Origin: Marispirochaeta sp964554875
Lineage (GTDB): Bacteria; Spirochaetota; Spirochaetia; JC444; Marispirochaetaceae
Direction of reading: 5' to 3'
Assembly (NCBI GenBank): GCA_964554875.1
Contig: CAZKQJ010000025.1
Location: 1 to 64,000, forward strand
DNA: 64,000 bases
Part shown: positions 25,516 through 34,196 of the stretch, in pieces
Layout of the letters: every line of letters starts with the position of its first letter
Position numbering within the stretch: position 1 is the stretch's first letter
Program-made: the position numbers and the translations under genes
The notes under the pieces: model-generated
The model's input: the letters and a program-made list of their open reading frames with translations, nothing else
Database searches by the model: none
What the model was told of the DNA's origin: nothing

Positions 25516-27831
25516 CTATAACCCCCGGGAATAGCTCATTATCAGAGCCTCCAGGACAGAACGTATCTGCTGGTTCTCCTCCCGTTTCAGTCTCCGGTTG
25601 ATAAGAGGTTCCAGAATGTCCGGGTCTCCCTCTTCCAGGAAAGGAATAAGGAGCTCGTTGACGTCTTCATCCGCAGTCAGATCAAAAAGTACCTCCCAGG
25701 CGTCGTCGCTGTTGCTTTTTACCAGGGAATAGACGATGTCCCGTTTAATCTCCCTGCCGGGATCCTCTTCAAGAAGAGAGCGTGCCGCGGCGCCGGTCTC
25801 GTCGGAGGAGATATCTCCCAGAGCCTGGAGGGCTGCAATCCGCACCGGAACAGAGGTTCCGCCGTTTCCCGCGGCTATCTCCGCAAGGGTGTTTTCCACC
25901 CCGGGAGAGGCAGCTCCGATACTATGCAGGGCTTTTACCGCTTCCTCCCGGAGGCTCTGGTCCTTTTCTCCCCGGGCGACGAGAAAGAGGACTGAACGGA
26001 CCTCATCGTTAACAGTCCCCAGGGCACCCAGACCGCGCAGGGCATACAGGCGCAGTACTGAGTATTTTTCTCCCCGCATTTTAGCCACAGTCGAGAAGGT
26101 CTGCCACAGCAGCATACTGGGGTGATCCTCACCTGCTTTGACCAGTGCCCGGAGGGCATTGATCCGCACCTCCAGGGGTTCGGTCTCGCTGGTAACGAGC
26201 TTCTGCAAGGCGGTCTGGACCCGGAGGTTTCCGGAGATTCCGATGCGGTAGAGACCCCATGACGCATTCTTGCGTACCTGGGGCGAGGACGAGGTCAACA
26301 AGCTGAAGAAGGTATTCACCCCCGAGGGGTCGGCGAGCTCTGCGAGCAGGGACGATGCCTCTTTCAAATAGGTTTCGTTTTTCGAGGCGGCAAGTCCCCG
26401 GGCAAGGGTGCTGGCAACCGCCTGGGCATTCCGGGAATAAAGAACTTTCAGTGCTTCTCTGGCGCTCTCCCGAATTCCCCGCTCAGGATCTCCCAGATAT
26501 TCCTGGATATTCACTGCCCCCCTGACCCCGTCGGGATGCTGTCCCAGGGCTTTGATGACCTCGCGGGTCATGTCGGGACCGAGTTTTCCATCCCGCAGAA
26601 TTCCAACCATTGTCGGGACTGTGGAGGGATGATTGATACGGTGAGCGGACCGTACCGCCGTCAGTACCACATTTGAGTCCCGATCGCTCTTCATGGCATT
26701 GAGAACCTGAACCGAGGATGCCTGATCGGCGTAGAAGGAGAGACCCCGGATGGCAATGGTCCTGAACGTGGGATCAGAATTTTCCAGATACTCCGTCAAC
26801 AGGGTGGAAATCCGCCGGTCGGCGTATCCACCGGCAGCCATGTCGCTGAGACTCCCCAAAATTTCCTGCTCCTTTTCGGCGCTGATTTCAGGCGTCTCCC
26901 TGGCAAGAATATCAAGCAGGGTATCGGCGCTCTCTTTTCCGCCGATTTTTCCCAGAGCCCGGATACACTCAAGGGCTTCGGCGTTTCCGGTCTCTTCTCT
27001 TTTCAGCCGTTCAAGAAGTATCTGCTGTGCGTCCGGGGTCCCGATGTTTCCCAGGGCCCGGATTACCTCCCGGGAAAAGGTGTTTCCCTTCAGCAGGTCA
27101 ATCAGATAGGGAACGGCGTTATCGGATTTCAGTTTTCCCAGGGTCAGGATTGCAATGCGGGACCGATCAGGATTGTCCGTCCTCTGCGGCATGGTGGCGT
27201 TTATCAGGGTGCTTTCAAAAATAGCCCAATCCTCGGGCAAAAGGTTTTCAGGCAATGGATAACCCCTGTCCAGCAGGGTAAAGAGTTCATCCCTGGCGTC
27301 GACGAAATCGGATTCCGCCTGCCGCCACTCCTTCTGATAGGCCAGGTTCAGCCGGGATATGAGGTCTTCCATAGTCGCCAGGGCCTTGCGCCTGGCGGAA
27401 GGAGAGAGGTATAGTCCCTCATCTCCCATGGCTTCCCGCTCCCTGATAAGGGCGCTGATTCGGGTTCGATAGTTTATTGTAAGAATTTCCGGAATTGCGC
27501 CCTGGGGATCATCAAGGGCGTCCCGTACAGAGCTAAGCTTTTCAAGAGGGAGATAGCGGTAATTCTCAATCAGAAAATCGAAAATCTCCTGAACCTGAAG
27601 AATTCCATCCCTCAGTCGGGATTCCGGAACCAGCTCATCCATGTCTTCCAGGCGGTCCAGGCTTCCGTTCTGGTTCAAATCGATATAACCTTCCCTCAAT
27701 TCCGGGAAAATAGTACCAAGCCGGGCCCCCAGGGTATTGTCAACTATTCGGGGAGCTGCAAAAGCCTCCTGAAAGCTCAGAACAAAGGTAAGAATAAAGA
27801 TTACAGGGAGTATCTTCAGGGTATTTCTCAT
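25516..27831 (-). CDS. Secreted HEAT-repeat protein with an EF-hand loop
   Basis: The 771-residue protein has a signal peptide (1-26). Soon after it is a textbook EF-hand calcium loop, D51-L-N53-Q-N55-G-S-L-D59-R-L-E62. From about residue 220 to the end it consists of some 15 HEAT/PBS-lyase-like helical repeats (ILTLGKLKSDNAVPYLIDLL, then RALGNIGTPDAQQIL and so on). Such solenoids are protein-binding scaffolds; nothing catalytic was seen. It lies between an M28-like membrane peptidase (22 bases upstream) and dinB, so the peptidase and the scaffold may work together at the envelope. A calcium-stabilised periplasmic scaffold is inference. Confidence 0.8.
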   Translation of the reverse strand: MRNTLKILPVIFILTFVLSFQEAFAAPRIVDNTLGARLGTIFPELREGYIDLNQNGSLDRLEDMDELVPESRLRDGILQVQEIFDFLIENYRYLPLEKLSSVRDALDDPQGAIPEILTINYRTRISALIREREAMGDEGLYLSPSARRKALATMEDLISRLNLAYQKEWRQAESDFVDARDELFTLLDRGYPLPENLLPEDWAIFESTLINATMPQRTDNPDRSRIAILTLGKLKSDNAVPYLIDLLKGNTFSREVIRALGNIGTPDAQQILLERLKREETGNAEALECIRALGKIGGKESADTLLDILARETPEISAEKEQEILGSLSDMAAGGYADRRISTLLTEYLENSDPTFRTIAIRGLSFYADQASSVQVLNAMKSDRDSNVVLTAVRSAHRINHPSTVPTMVGILRDGKLGPDMTREVIKALGQHPDGVRGAVNIQEYLGDPERGIRESAREALKVLYSRNAQAVASTLARGLAASKNETYLKEASSLLAELADPSGVNTFFSLLTSSSPQVRKNASWGLYRIGISGNLRVQTALQKLVTSETEPLEVRINALRALVKAGEDHPSMLLWQTFSTVAKMRGEKYSVLRLYALRGLGALGTVNDEVRSVLFLVARGEKDQSLREEAVKALHSIGAASPGVENTLAEIAAGNGGTSVPVRIAALQALGDISSDETGAAARSLLEEDPGREIKRDIVYSLVKSNSDDAWEVLFDLTADEDVNELLIPFLEEGDPDILEPLINRRLKREENQQIRSVLEALIMSYSRGL

Positions 27832-27853
27832 AGGCTCAATCCTAATTCAGAGA

Positions 27854-30070
27854 TTACGGGGGTGTCAATTCAAATAAATTTATATCCTCCGAGTATTCCC
27901 GGGTGTGATGAACAGTATAATCCTTCCCCAGGACTTTGCGGTCTTCAAAGGGGCCGGAAAAAAGCGCCCGTATGCGCATGGTCTGAACAGTCCCCGCGAG
28001 AAATATTGTGTCCAGCTCCAGGGGGATCGGCGGGTTCCGTCCAATATGAATACGAGCCCGTGTTCCATCCTCCGAAAGGGTATATGGATACTGTATGTCG
28101 TAGATCAGGAATTCCTCTGTTCCATGGAAGCTGATGTCAAGACTGTCCGGCGGGTTTTTACTGGTAAGGGAGATCATGAACCTGTCCCGGTCCAGGAATC
28201 GCTCCAGATGTATTGAAGTTGTGATAAGGGGAGTGTTGTAGCTGCTCTCAAAGACAGCCTGCCGGGCATTGAATACCAGATCCTGACTACCGTCTTCATC
28301 GAAGAGAAGCAGAGACCCGACAGGTGCCGGGCTGGAAACGGTGGTTTTTCTCAGCATGCTATCGGCGGAAATCTTTTCTTCCACCAGAACAGGCTGTGAT
28401 CTGGGGCCGGAGTAGGGATCGAAACCCAGGACATAGAGAAAGCTTATGAAACTTATTGAAAGAGCGATGATTCCAGCGTTAATAAGGATCCTTTTCTGCG
28501 TATTCATGGAAGGATGACGAAAGAGAAAATCCAGGCGAATAAGCATTAAAAGATAGGGTAATATCAGCAGGGATAAAAACAGATTTCCCCAGAGGGGAGA
28601 GAGAAGCAGGTACTCAATTACCGTAACAGCCTGTTCACTTAAAACATTATAGAAAACCAGTACCGCCGGAACAATTGAGAGAACAAGCATCAGGGTTTTC
28701 ATGAGCCTCGACGGAACGATGCTGAACAGAAAGGAAAACCCGAAAGCCCACAACAAGGGTACGGTCATGGATATATCCAGGCTGGTGAGTATGGCTATAG
28801 AGATCATGAAAAAGAGCAGGGCTGAAGATGTATAAAACGAGGAGCTGTGGGAGAAAGGCAGCCGGCGAAGGAGCCCGAAGAAGAGGAAGAAAAGAACCAT
28901 GGCCACACCGTTTTTTATCAGGAAGGCCGTAAAGGGAGTGTAGCGCCAGATTGTGGGGAAGTCTCGTACCACAAGAAGTCCCTTCAGCGCGTAGGTCCCT
29001 ATGAGAAGAAAGAGGAAAATCAGCGACAACAGAACAGGGATTGCCCATAGATTGCGACGGATTGTCCGCATGTAACGCAGAAACCTGCGGGTCCGGAAGA
29101 AGGGATATCCAAGGGGCAGAATCAATACCCCCAGCAGAAAGCTTATATACACCCCTTCGCCAATGGAGACCGGGACGCCAAAGATAGTGTAATAGAGATA
29201 ATGCCGGTCCCACTCTTCCACAAATCCCTTGGAATTCTCATCCAGAAACATAAAGAAAAAAGAAAAGAAACTGGTAATCCAGCGTACAGTATTTTTAGCC
29301 TCCGGTGCTGCTTCTCCCCGGAGGGTAATGCCGGGGTATCCGGCCTGCAGAAAAGGATTGATTCGTGTCGGACTGTGCCACATTCCCAGACGGTGAATCT
29401 GGTTCTCGTTGTTTTGAAAACGGTAGGAGAGACCGGATGCCTCCAGGGATGAAATGGTTCTCGTGACATACCAGTAGGGAGCGACTATACCTTCTCCTCC
29501 CGTCTGGACCAGGATTTCATCGGGAATACCCTGCAGGTCAAGATAGAGGAAAGTCTGAGGTTCTTCCGGGAAAAAATCAGATAGAAAATTTTCGGCCCCA
29601 AGCTGAAGGTTTTCTTCTCCGCTGAACTCGGCACCCAGAAAAAGAATTCGCAAGCCTATGGGAAGCTCCCTGTGATAAAATTCCTTTGCCAAAGCAAGTC
29701 CCAGGGCAATGTTGATTGCGCCATCAGCCTCGGGCCTGCTGTCGCGGGGATGGTCCACGGGGACCACGATGTTCAGGGTGTCCTGTTTTTCTCCCGAAAT
29801 CTCAACCATCAGAGAAGAGGAAAAGGAATGGGCGTGACGCAGCTTTGTCAGGGGATTCCGGCTATAATCGATTCTGTTATCTTCAAGAACCGACTCAATA
29901 TGGAAAAATGCAGTATTTTCACCTTTGGCCCCTTCCAGTCTTGGGTAGAGGCTGTTAAAATAGGTGAGATCGTTGAGGATATCCCCCATGGGGGTTCGAA
30001 TTATACTTTGACCTGGTAAGGTGTATGCCAGTAACAAGAGAAAAACGATCGTTGAAAGAGAACGTTTCAT
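27854..30070 (-). CDS. M28-like peptidase domain with multispanning membrane domain
   Basis: The 738-residue product has a signal peptide (RSLSTIVFLLLLAYTLPGQS) and an N-terminal domain resembling M28 zinc aminopeptidases: VDHPRDSRPEADGA, FLGAEFSGEEN and YLDLQG hold His, Asp, Glu and Asp at the expected places, though the sequence is diverged. Then follow about nine membrane helices (roughly 300-560) and a C-terminal soluble domain. This layout resembles ER metallopeptidase-type proteins. The start is ATG 30070; it has no ribosome site but a good promoter whose -10 ends 9 bases before it. A TTG at 30109 overlaps the -35 and is unlikely. Enzyme activity is inferred. Confidence 0.72.
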   Translation of the reverse strand: MKRSLSTIVFLLLLAYTLPGQSIIRTPMGDILNDLTYFNSLYPRLEGAKGENTAFFHIESVLEDNRIDYSRNPLTKLRHAHSFSSSLMVEISGEKQDTLNIVVPVDHPRDSRPEADGAINIALGLALAKEFYHRELPIGLRILFLGAEFSGEENLQLGAENFLSDFFPEEPQTFLYLDLQGIPDEILVQTGGEGIVAPYWYVTRTISSLEASGLSYRFQNNENQIHRLGMWHSPTRINPFLQAGYPGITLRGEAAPEAKNTVRWITSFFSFFFMFLDENSKGFVEEWDRHYLYYTIFGVPVSIGEGVYISFLLGVLILPLGYPFFRTRRFLRYMRTIRRNLWAIPVLLSLIFLFLLIGTYALKGLLVVRDFPTIWRYTPFTAFLIKNGVAMVLFFLFFGLLRRLPFSHSSSFYTSSALLFFMISIAILTSLDISMTVPLLWAFGFSFLFSIVPSRLMKTLMLVLSIVPAVLVFYNVLSEQAVTVIEYLLLSPLWGNLFLSLLILPYLLMLIRLDFLFRHPSMNTQKRILINAGIIALSISFISFLYVLGFDPYSGPRSQPVLVEEKISADSMLRKTTVSSPAPVGSLLLFDEDGSQDLVFNARQAVFESSYNTPLITTSIHLERFLDRDRFMISLTSKNPPDSLDISFHGTEEFLIYDIQYPYTLSEDGTRARIHIGRNPPIPLELDTIFLAGTVQTMRIRALFSGPFEDRKVLGKDYTVHHTREYSEDINLFELTPP

Positions 30071-30079
30071 CTGCGCTGT

Positions 30080-30109
30080 AGCATACGGAAAATTGTTTTC
30101 AATGGTCAA
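30080..30109 (-). promoter_or_regulatory. Predicted promoter of the M28-like gene, leaderless layout
   Basis: On the minus strand TTGACC, an 18-base spacer and TATGCT are followed after only 9 bases by the ATG. The transcript would begin at or next to the start codon. Confidence 0.55.
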
Positions 30110-30126
30110 GAGAGAGAGGATCCGAT

Positions 30127-30636
30127 ATGACCCTGCTTCCCCATATAGAACACCGTGTTACAATCAGGAATTTTACCCTGGATCCGGTGAATCAAGAAAG
30201 TCTTGACTCAATTCTTGAAGCCGCCAGACTTGCCCCTTCCGCGAAAAACCGCCAGCCCTGGCGATTTATCGTTATACAGGACAGCCGGGTCCTCAAACAG
30301 ATTCAGGATGCGGCTTACAATGAACCCCATGTTTCCTCTGCTCCCGTTCTGATCGCGGCCTGTACGACCAACGTCGATTACCGCATGCCCAATGGACAAA
30401 CCTCCTATCCCATCGACATAGCAACGGCAGTAGCGTTTATGATTATCCAGGCGGAGGAAGAGAAACTTGGAAGTTCCATAGTGACTACCTTCGACGAGAC
30501 CCTGGTCAAGGAGATACTTTCGGTTCCTCATTCCATGCGGGTGGTTATGCTTCTTGCCCTGGGACATCCGGAAAATCGTCCCTTACGCCCGCCCCGAAGA
30601 TCAGCGGATCAGATTATCTCCTATAACCACTGGTAG
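30127..30636 (+). CDS. Nitroreductase-family flavoprotein
   Basis: A 169-residue FMN-dependent oxidoreductase fold: the N-terminal ILEAARLAPSAKNRQPWRF is the FMN-binding signature and the C-terminal MLLALGHPE the usual closing motif. It is shorter than classical nitroreductases and belongs to the compact group whose substrates are often unknown. AGAGAGGA precedes ATG 30127. It diverges from the M28-like gene and converges on ddl, 3 bases apart. Confidence 0.88.
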   Translation: MTLLPHIEHRVTIRNFTLDPVNQESLDSILEAARLAPSAKNRQPWRFIVIQDSRVLKQIQDAAYNEPHVSSAPVLIAACTTNVDYRMPNGQTSYPIDIATAVAFMIIQAEEEKLGSSIVTTFDETLVKEILSVPHSMRVVMLLALGHPENRPLRPPRRSADQIISYNHW

Positions 30637-30639
30637 GGA

Positions 30640-31752
30640 CTACTCTGTGCCGGTCATGTTCAGAATGGAGTAGACACAGTGTTTTCTCTTTTCAAAGCGT
30701 TCCTTTCCAAGTTCAATCATTTCCCGGATCAGCTCTGAATAGGAGAGGCCTCCGGCTTCGCACATGCGGGGGAACATACTGATGCTGGTAAACCCGGGTA
30801 TCGTGTTAATCTCGTTCAGGAATATAGCCCCGCTGTCATTATCCAGAAAAAAGTCGACCCTTGCCATGCCTTCAACCCCTGCGGCCCTGTAAGCCGTTTC
30901 CGCAACCCGGCGAACTTCGGCGGCGGTGGACTCGTTCAGGTCGGCAGGGAGCAGCAGGGCGGCCCCGTCCGGATCTATATACTTTGCCTCATAGTCGTAA
31001 AAGCTGTGGCTGGGTAGAATCTCCCCCGGCGGAAAGCTGCGGGTATGAAAATTGCCGATTACCGAACATTCGATTTCCCTGCCGTTGACTGCGGGCTCTG
31101 CCAGGGCGGCTGTATCAAAGCGAAGGGCCTCCTCGAGGGCGGCGTTCAGGGCATCCCAGTCCTCTATTCGGGAAACTCCTACGGAAGATCCGGCCCGTAC
31201 AGGTTTAATAAAAAGGGGTGGGGTAAAGCTGTTCTGAAGCTGTTTCTGTTTCTCCGGCCAAAGTTCGGCTGAGGAGTATTCATCTCCCTCAATCCGGATA
31301 AAAGGGACAACCGGAAGTCCCCGGGCGGCCCATATCTCCTTGGCAGATCCCTTGTCCATGGAGAGTGAGCTTCCCATAACCCCGGCACCTACATAGGGCA
31401 GATTGCAGATTTCCAGAAGACCCTGGACGGTTCCATCCTCTCCGTTTGTACCGTGAAGAACCGGGAATACAGCATCAATATTCAGAAGTTTTCCTTTACA
31501 GGAGAGACCGACTCCTGGAATTGCTGAAACCAGGGCTTCCTCATTCGCCGCAAGGGGCAGGATTTCAGTCTCCCGGGGTATTCCAGTTTTCGGCTGCAGG
31601 AACCAGCGGCCATCCCTTCCGATTCCGATTAAAAGAGGAGAGTAGATACTGCGGTCTATATGATGGTACACCGAACAGGCGGACCTGAGGGAAACCTCGT
31701 GTTCTCCGGATTTACCGCCGTACAGAATAGCAATAACCTCTTTTTTCGACAT
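30640..31752 (-). CDS. ddl: D-alanine--D-alanine ligase
   Basis: ATP-grasp ligase that makes the D-Ala-D-Ala end of peptidoglycan precursors. The 370-residue protein has ILYGGKSGEHEVSLRSA at the N-terminus, HGTNGEDGTVQG, the ATP segment FIKPVRAGSSVGVSRI and the metal site EINTIPGFTSISMFP. CAGGAGG precedes the ATG. It lies 105 bases downstream of the murE-atl pair on the same strand, probably with its own promoter. Confidence 0.95.
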   Translation of the reverse strand: MSKKEVIAILYGGKSGEHEVSLRSACSVYHHIDRSIYSPLLIGIGRDGRWFLQPKTGIPRETEILPLAANEEALVSAIPGVGLSCKGKLLNIDAVFPVLHGTNGEDGTVQGLLEICNLPYVGAGVMGSSLSMDKGSAKEIWAARGLPVVPFIRIEGDEYSSAELWPEKQKQLQNSFTPPLFIKPVRAGSSVGVSRIEDWDALNAALEEALRFDTAALAEPAVNGREIECSVIGNFHTRSFPPGEILPSHSFYDYEAKYIDPDGAALLLPADLNESTAAEVRRVAETAYRAAGVEGMARVDFFLDNDSGAIFLNEINTIPGFTSISMFPRMCEAGGLSYSELIREMIELGKERFEKRKHCVYSILNMTGTE

Positions 31753-31857
31753 TCCAAGAACCTCCTGCTGTGTGGGGAAAAGTAAAATAAAAGCAGCCTG
31801 TCACTATGCCCCGTGAATAAATCCTACCACGGAAGAGAAAGCCGGGTAAACACGGCC

Positions 31858-32175
31858 TCAGCCCTTGCGTTCTTTACCAGGATTCCAGCGAAAGGTGAGC
31901 ATATCCACCCGGCCCTCGGCTGCGGGGACTCCTTCAGCCTCCAGGAGGGAAATCTGCTCCTCCCTGCCTTCACCTGATTTTAGGGCTATTTGCCCGTCCA
32001 CCCTGAGAACCCTGTGCCAGGGCAGGTTGTATTTTCGGCTGGATGAACGCAGTATCCATACAACCCCCCGGGCGCCCCGTGGCTTCCCCGCCATTACGGC
32101 AATCTGTCCGTAGCTCGCGACCTTTCCCGGGGGGATGGCCCGGACCAGATCGATGACGGAGGCGCTGAAACTCAT
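31858..32175 (-). CDS. Alkyltransferase-like (ATL) DNA-binding protein
   Basis: A 105-residue MGMT-family protein: the C-terminal domain of O6-alkylguanine alkyltransferase without its N-terminal domain. The active-site PCHR motif is replaced by PWHR (NLPWHRVLR), the hallmark of ATL proteins, which bind O6-alkylguanine without removing the alkyl group and hand the lesion to nucleotide excision repair. The helix-turn-helix VASYGQIAVMAG is intact. It overlaps murE by 4 bases, so it is cotranslated with a cell-wall gene; no functional link is evident. Confidence 0.9.
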   Translation of the reverse strand: MSFSASVIDLVRAIPPGKVASYGQIAVMAGKPRGARGVVWILRSSSRKYNLPWHRVLRVDGQIALKSGEGREEQISLLEAEGVPAAEGRVDMLTFRWNPGKERKG

Positions 32176-33704
32176 GTATATCCCAAACCTGCGAGGGCGT
32201 CGATAAGGGTCTGCTCTTCGTCCCAGGGGCGGGGGCCGTCGGCATAGATGATGGAACCCTCGTGTCCTTTCCCCAGGCAGACCAGCAGGTCGCCCGGTTT
32301 CGCCATGGCGCAGGCTCGAAAGATCGCCTCTTTTCTGTCGGGGACGAGAAAGAGGTCCGTCCCTTGAGTTTTTCCCTCGCAGCCCGCGGCGATCTCTTCC
32401 AGGATGGAAAGCGGGTTCTCTCCCCGTGGGTCCTCGTCACAGAGAAATACCAGGTCGCTGTAACGTGAGGCGATGCGTCCCTGAATAGGCCGCTTTTCCC
32501 GGTCCCGTTCGCCGGCGGAACCGAAAAGGCTGATCAGCCGTCCCCGGCAGCGCTCCCTGAGCAGGGGAAGGAGCTTTTCAAAGGCCCCGGGACTGTGGGC
32601 GTAGTCCACCAGGGCCGTAAAAGGCTGGCCCCTGCGGACCGCCTGCATTCTTCCCCGGACAGCCTGAAGCTCAGGAAGGAGGGGAATGAGCACTTCAAGG
32701 GGTTTTTTCAGCATCTCTTTTGCCGCGATCAGGGCTGCCAGGGCATTGTCCACGTTGAAGAGTCCCTGGAGCCTGAGAAAACAGGGCCAGTTCTGCTTCT
32801 GATGGAGCAGTGTAAAGCGGATACCCTCTTCGTCTTCCCGAATATCCACGGCCCTGTAGTCGGCCTCGGGGCTATTGCTTCCGTAAAGCAGAATCCTGTT
32901 TCCTTTGGCGGCTTCAACAAACCTGGGCAGATAGTGTTCCGCCGCGGGAAGCACAGCCGTGGGGCCGACGGAATGGCTTTCAGACAGGTATTCCATAAGA
33001 CGGGACTTGTCCTGTACGTACTGATCCATGGTCCCGTGGAACTCCAGGTGTTCGTGGCTGATGTTGGTAAGAATCCCCAGGTTGAAATCGACATCCCCCA
33101 GGCGATTGTTCCGGGGGGAGAGACCGTGGGAAGTGGCCTCTACCACAGCGTAGTTACAGTCCCGGTCCGCCATTTCCCGGAGCAGCCGATGAACCTCGGG
33201 CGGTTCAGGGGTGGACTGGCGGAAAACGTTCTTGCTCAGTTCCTCGCCGTTATGGAACTCCACGGTGGAGAGAAATCCGCAACGTCCGCCGGCGGCGGCG
33301 ATAAGCTGACGCAGATACGAGACGGTGGAACTTTTTCCATCCGTCCCGGTTACCCCGGCAACTATCATTCGTCGTGACGGATGTCCGTAAAAAGCCGCCG
33401 CTATGGGCGACATAAGGGTTCTGGAATTCTCTACCCGAAGATAGCAGATTGATGGATGATATGAGTCCAGGAGCCTGCTGTGAACGATAACCTGTGCCCC
33501 CTTTTTTATGGCGGCATCGATATAGCTGTGACCGTCGGTGTGAACCCCGGACAGGGCAAAAAAGAGAAAACCCTCTTCCACTTCCCGGGAGTCGTAGGCC
33601 ATTCCCCGTACCTCCGGATTTTCCGGTCCCCGGGTTTCCAGGATGTTGTCAGGAGATACGAAGTCTGATAATCTTTTTCTGACTTGTGCATTGAGGTTTT
33701 TCAC
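32172..33704 (-). CDS. murE: UDP-MurNAc-tripeptide ligase MurE
   Basis: Adds the third residue to the UDP-MurNAc-dipeptide in peptidoglycan synthesis. The 510-residue Mur ligase has the P-loop GVTGTDGKSSTVSYL, the EATSHGL motif and a C-terminal ligand site around residue 425 reading DEDPRGENP. Diaminopimelate-adding enzymes normally read DNPR at this site, so the amino acid is probably a different diamino acid. Spirochaete walls are known to contain ornithine, which fits but is not proven by the sequence. Confidence 0.93.
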   Translation of the reverse strand: MKNLNAQVRKRLSDFVSPDNILETRGPENPEVRGMAYDSREVEEGFLFFALSGVHTDGHSYIDAAIKKGAQVIVHSRLLDSYHPSICYLRVENSRTLMSPIAAAFYGHPSRRMIVAGVTGTDGKSSTVSYLRQLIAAAGGRCGFLSTVEFHNGEELSKNVFRQSTPEPPEVHRLLREMADRDCNYAVVEATSHGLSPRNNRLGDVDFNLGILTNISHEHLEFHGTMDQYVQDKSRLMEYLSESHSVGPTAVLPAAEHYLPRFVEAAKGNRILLYGSNSPEADYRAVDIREDEEGIRFTLLHQKQNWPCFLRLQGLFNVDNALAALIAAKEMLKKPLEVLIPLLPELQAVRGRMQAVRRGQPFTALVDYAHSPGAFEKLLPLLRERCRGRLISLFGSAGERDREKRPIQGRIASRYSDLVFLCDEDPRGENPLSILEEIAAGCEGKTQGTDLFLVPDRKEAIFRACAMAKPGDLLVCLGKGHEGSIIYADGPRPWDEEQTLIDALAGLGYT

Positions 33705-33826
33705 GGTCCAACAGACTCCTTTTCCAACAGGTCGGAAGGAAATTTTGCACAGTCTAACCCGGGGACGCGCCGACGGACAAGCGGCGCTGACAAAGAAACA
33801 TTCAGATTCCAGAGGCCAGATACAGG

Positions 33827-34192
33827 ATGTACCAGTTACGAATCAACGGAGACTTTGCCGCCGCCCATTTCCTGAAAAACTATCACGGTAAGTGCGAGAA
33901 TCTTCACGGTCACAACTACAAGGTCCGGATATATCTTTCCGGGAGTCAGCTCGATGCCGGCGGAATGCTCATTGACTTTGGTATTGTAAAAGGCATTTTA
34001 AAGGATGTTCTGGCGGGGCTTGACCACAGCAATCTGAACGAACACCCCTTTTTCAGCTCCGGTAACCCCAGTGCCGAACGTATTGCCAGGTACATCTATG
34101 AGGAGATGGTCCCCAAAATACCCTCGGTCAAACTGGACAGGGTCGAGGTCTTCGAAACAGAAAACAATGTAGCCTCCTATCTGCCGGACTGA
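33827..34192 (+). CDS. queD: 6-carboxy-tetrahydropterin synthase (QueD family)
   Basis: A 121-residue member of the PTPS/QueD family, which in bacteria makes 6-carboxytetrahydropterin on the way to queuosine. Zinc and catalytic residues are visible in FAAAHFLKNYHGKCENLHGHNYKV split as AAHF, CENL and HGHNY, plus the LDHSNLN and FETENN motifs. No other queuosine genes are close. It diverges from murE and is followed 4 bases later by a DNA methylase. Confidence 0.9.
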   Translation: MYQLRINGDFAAAHFLKNYHGKCENLHGHNYKVRIYLSGSQLDAGGMLIDFGIVKGILKDVLAGLDHSNLNEHPFFSSGNPSAERIARYIYEEMVPKIPSVKLDRVEVFETENNVASYLPD

Positions 34193-34196
34193 CCTG

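Noticed and set aside
33705..33826. Frames across the murE-queD gap (about 82 codons, plus strand from 33643)
   Set aside because: Their starts lie inside murE on the opposite strand and no ribosome site precedes them; the true gene here is queD at 33827.
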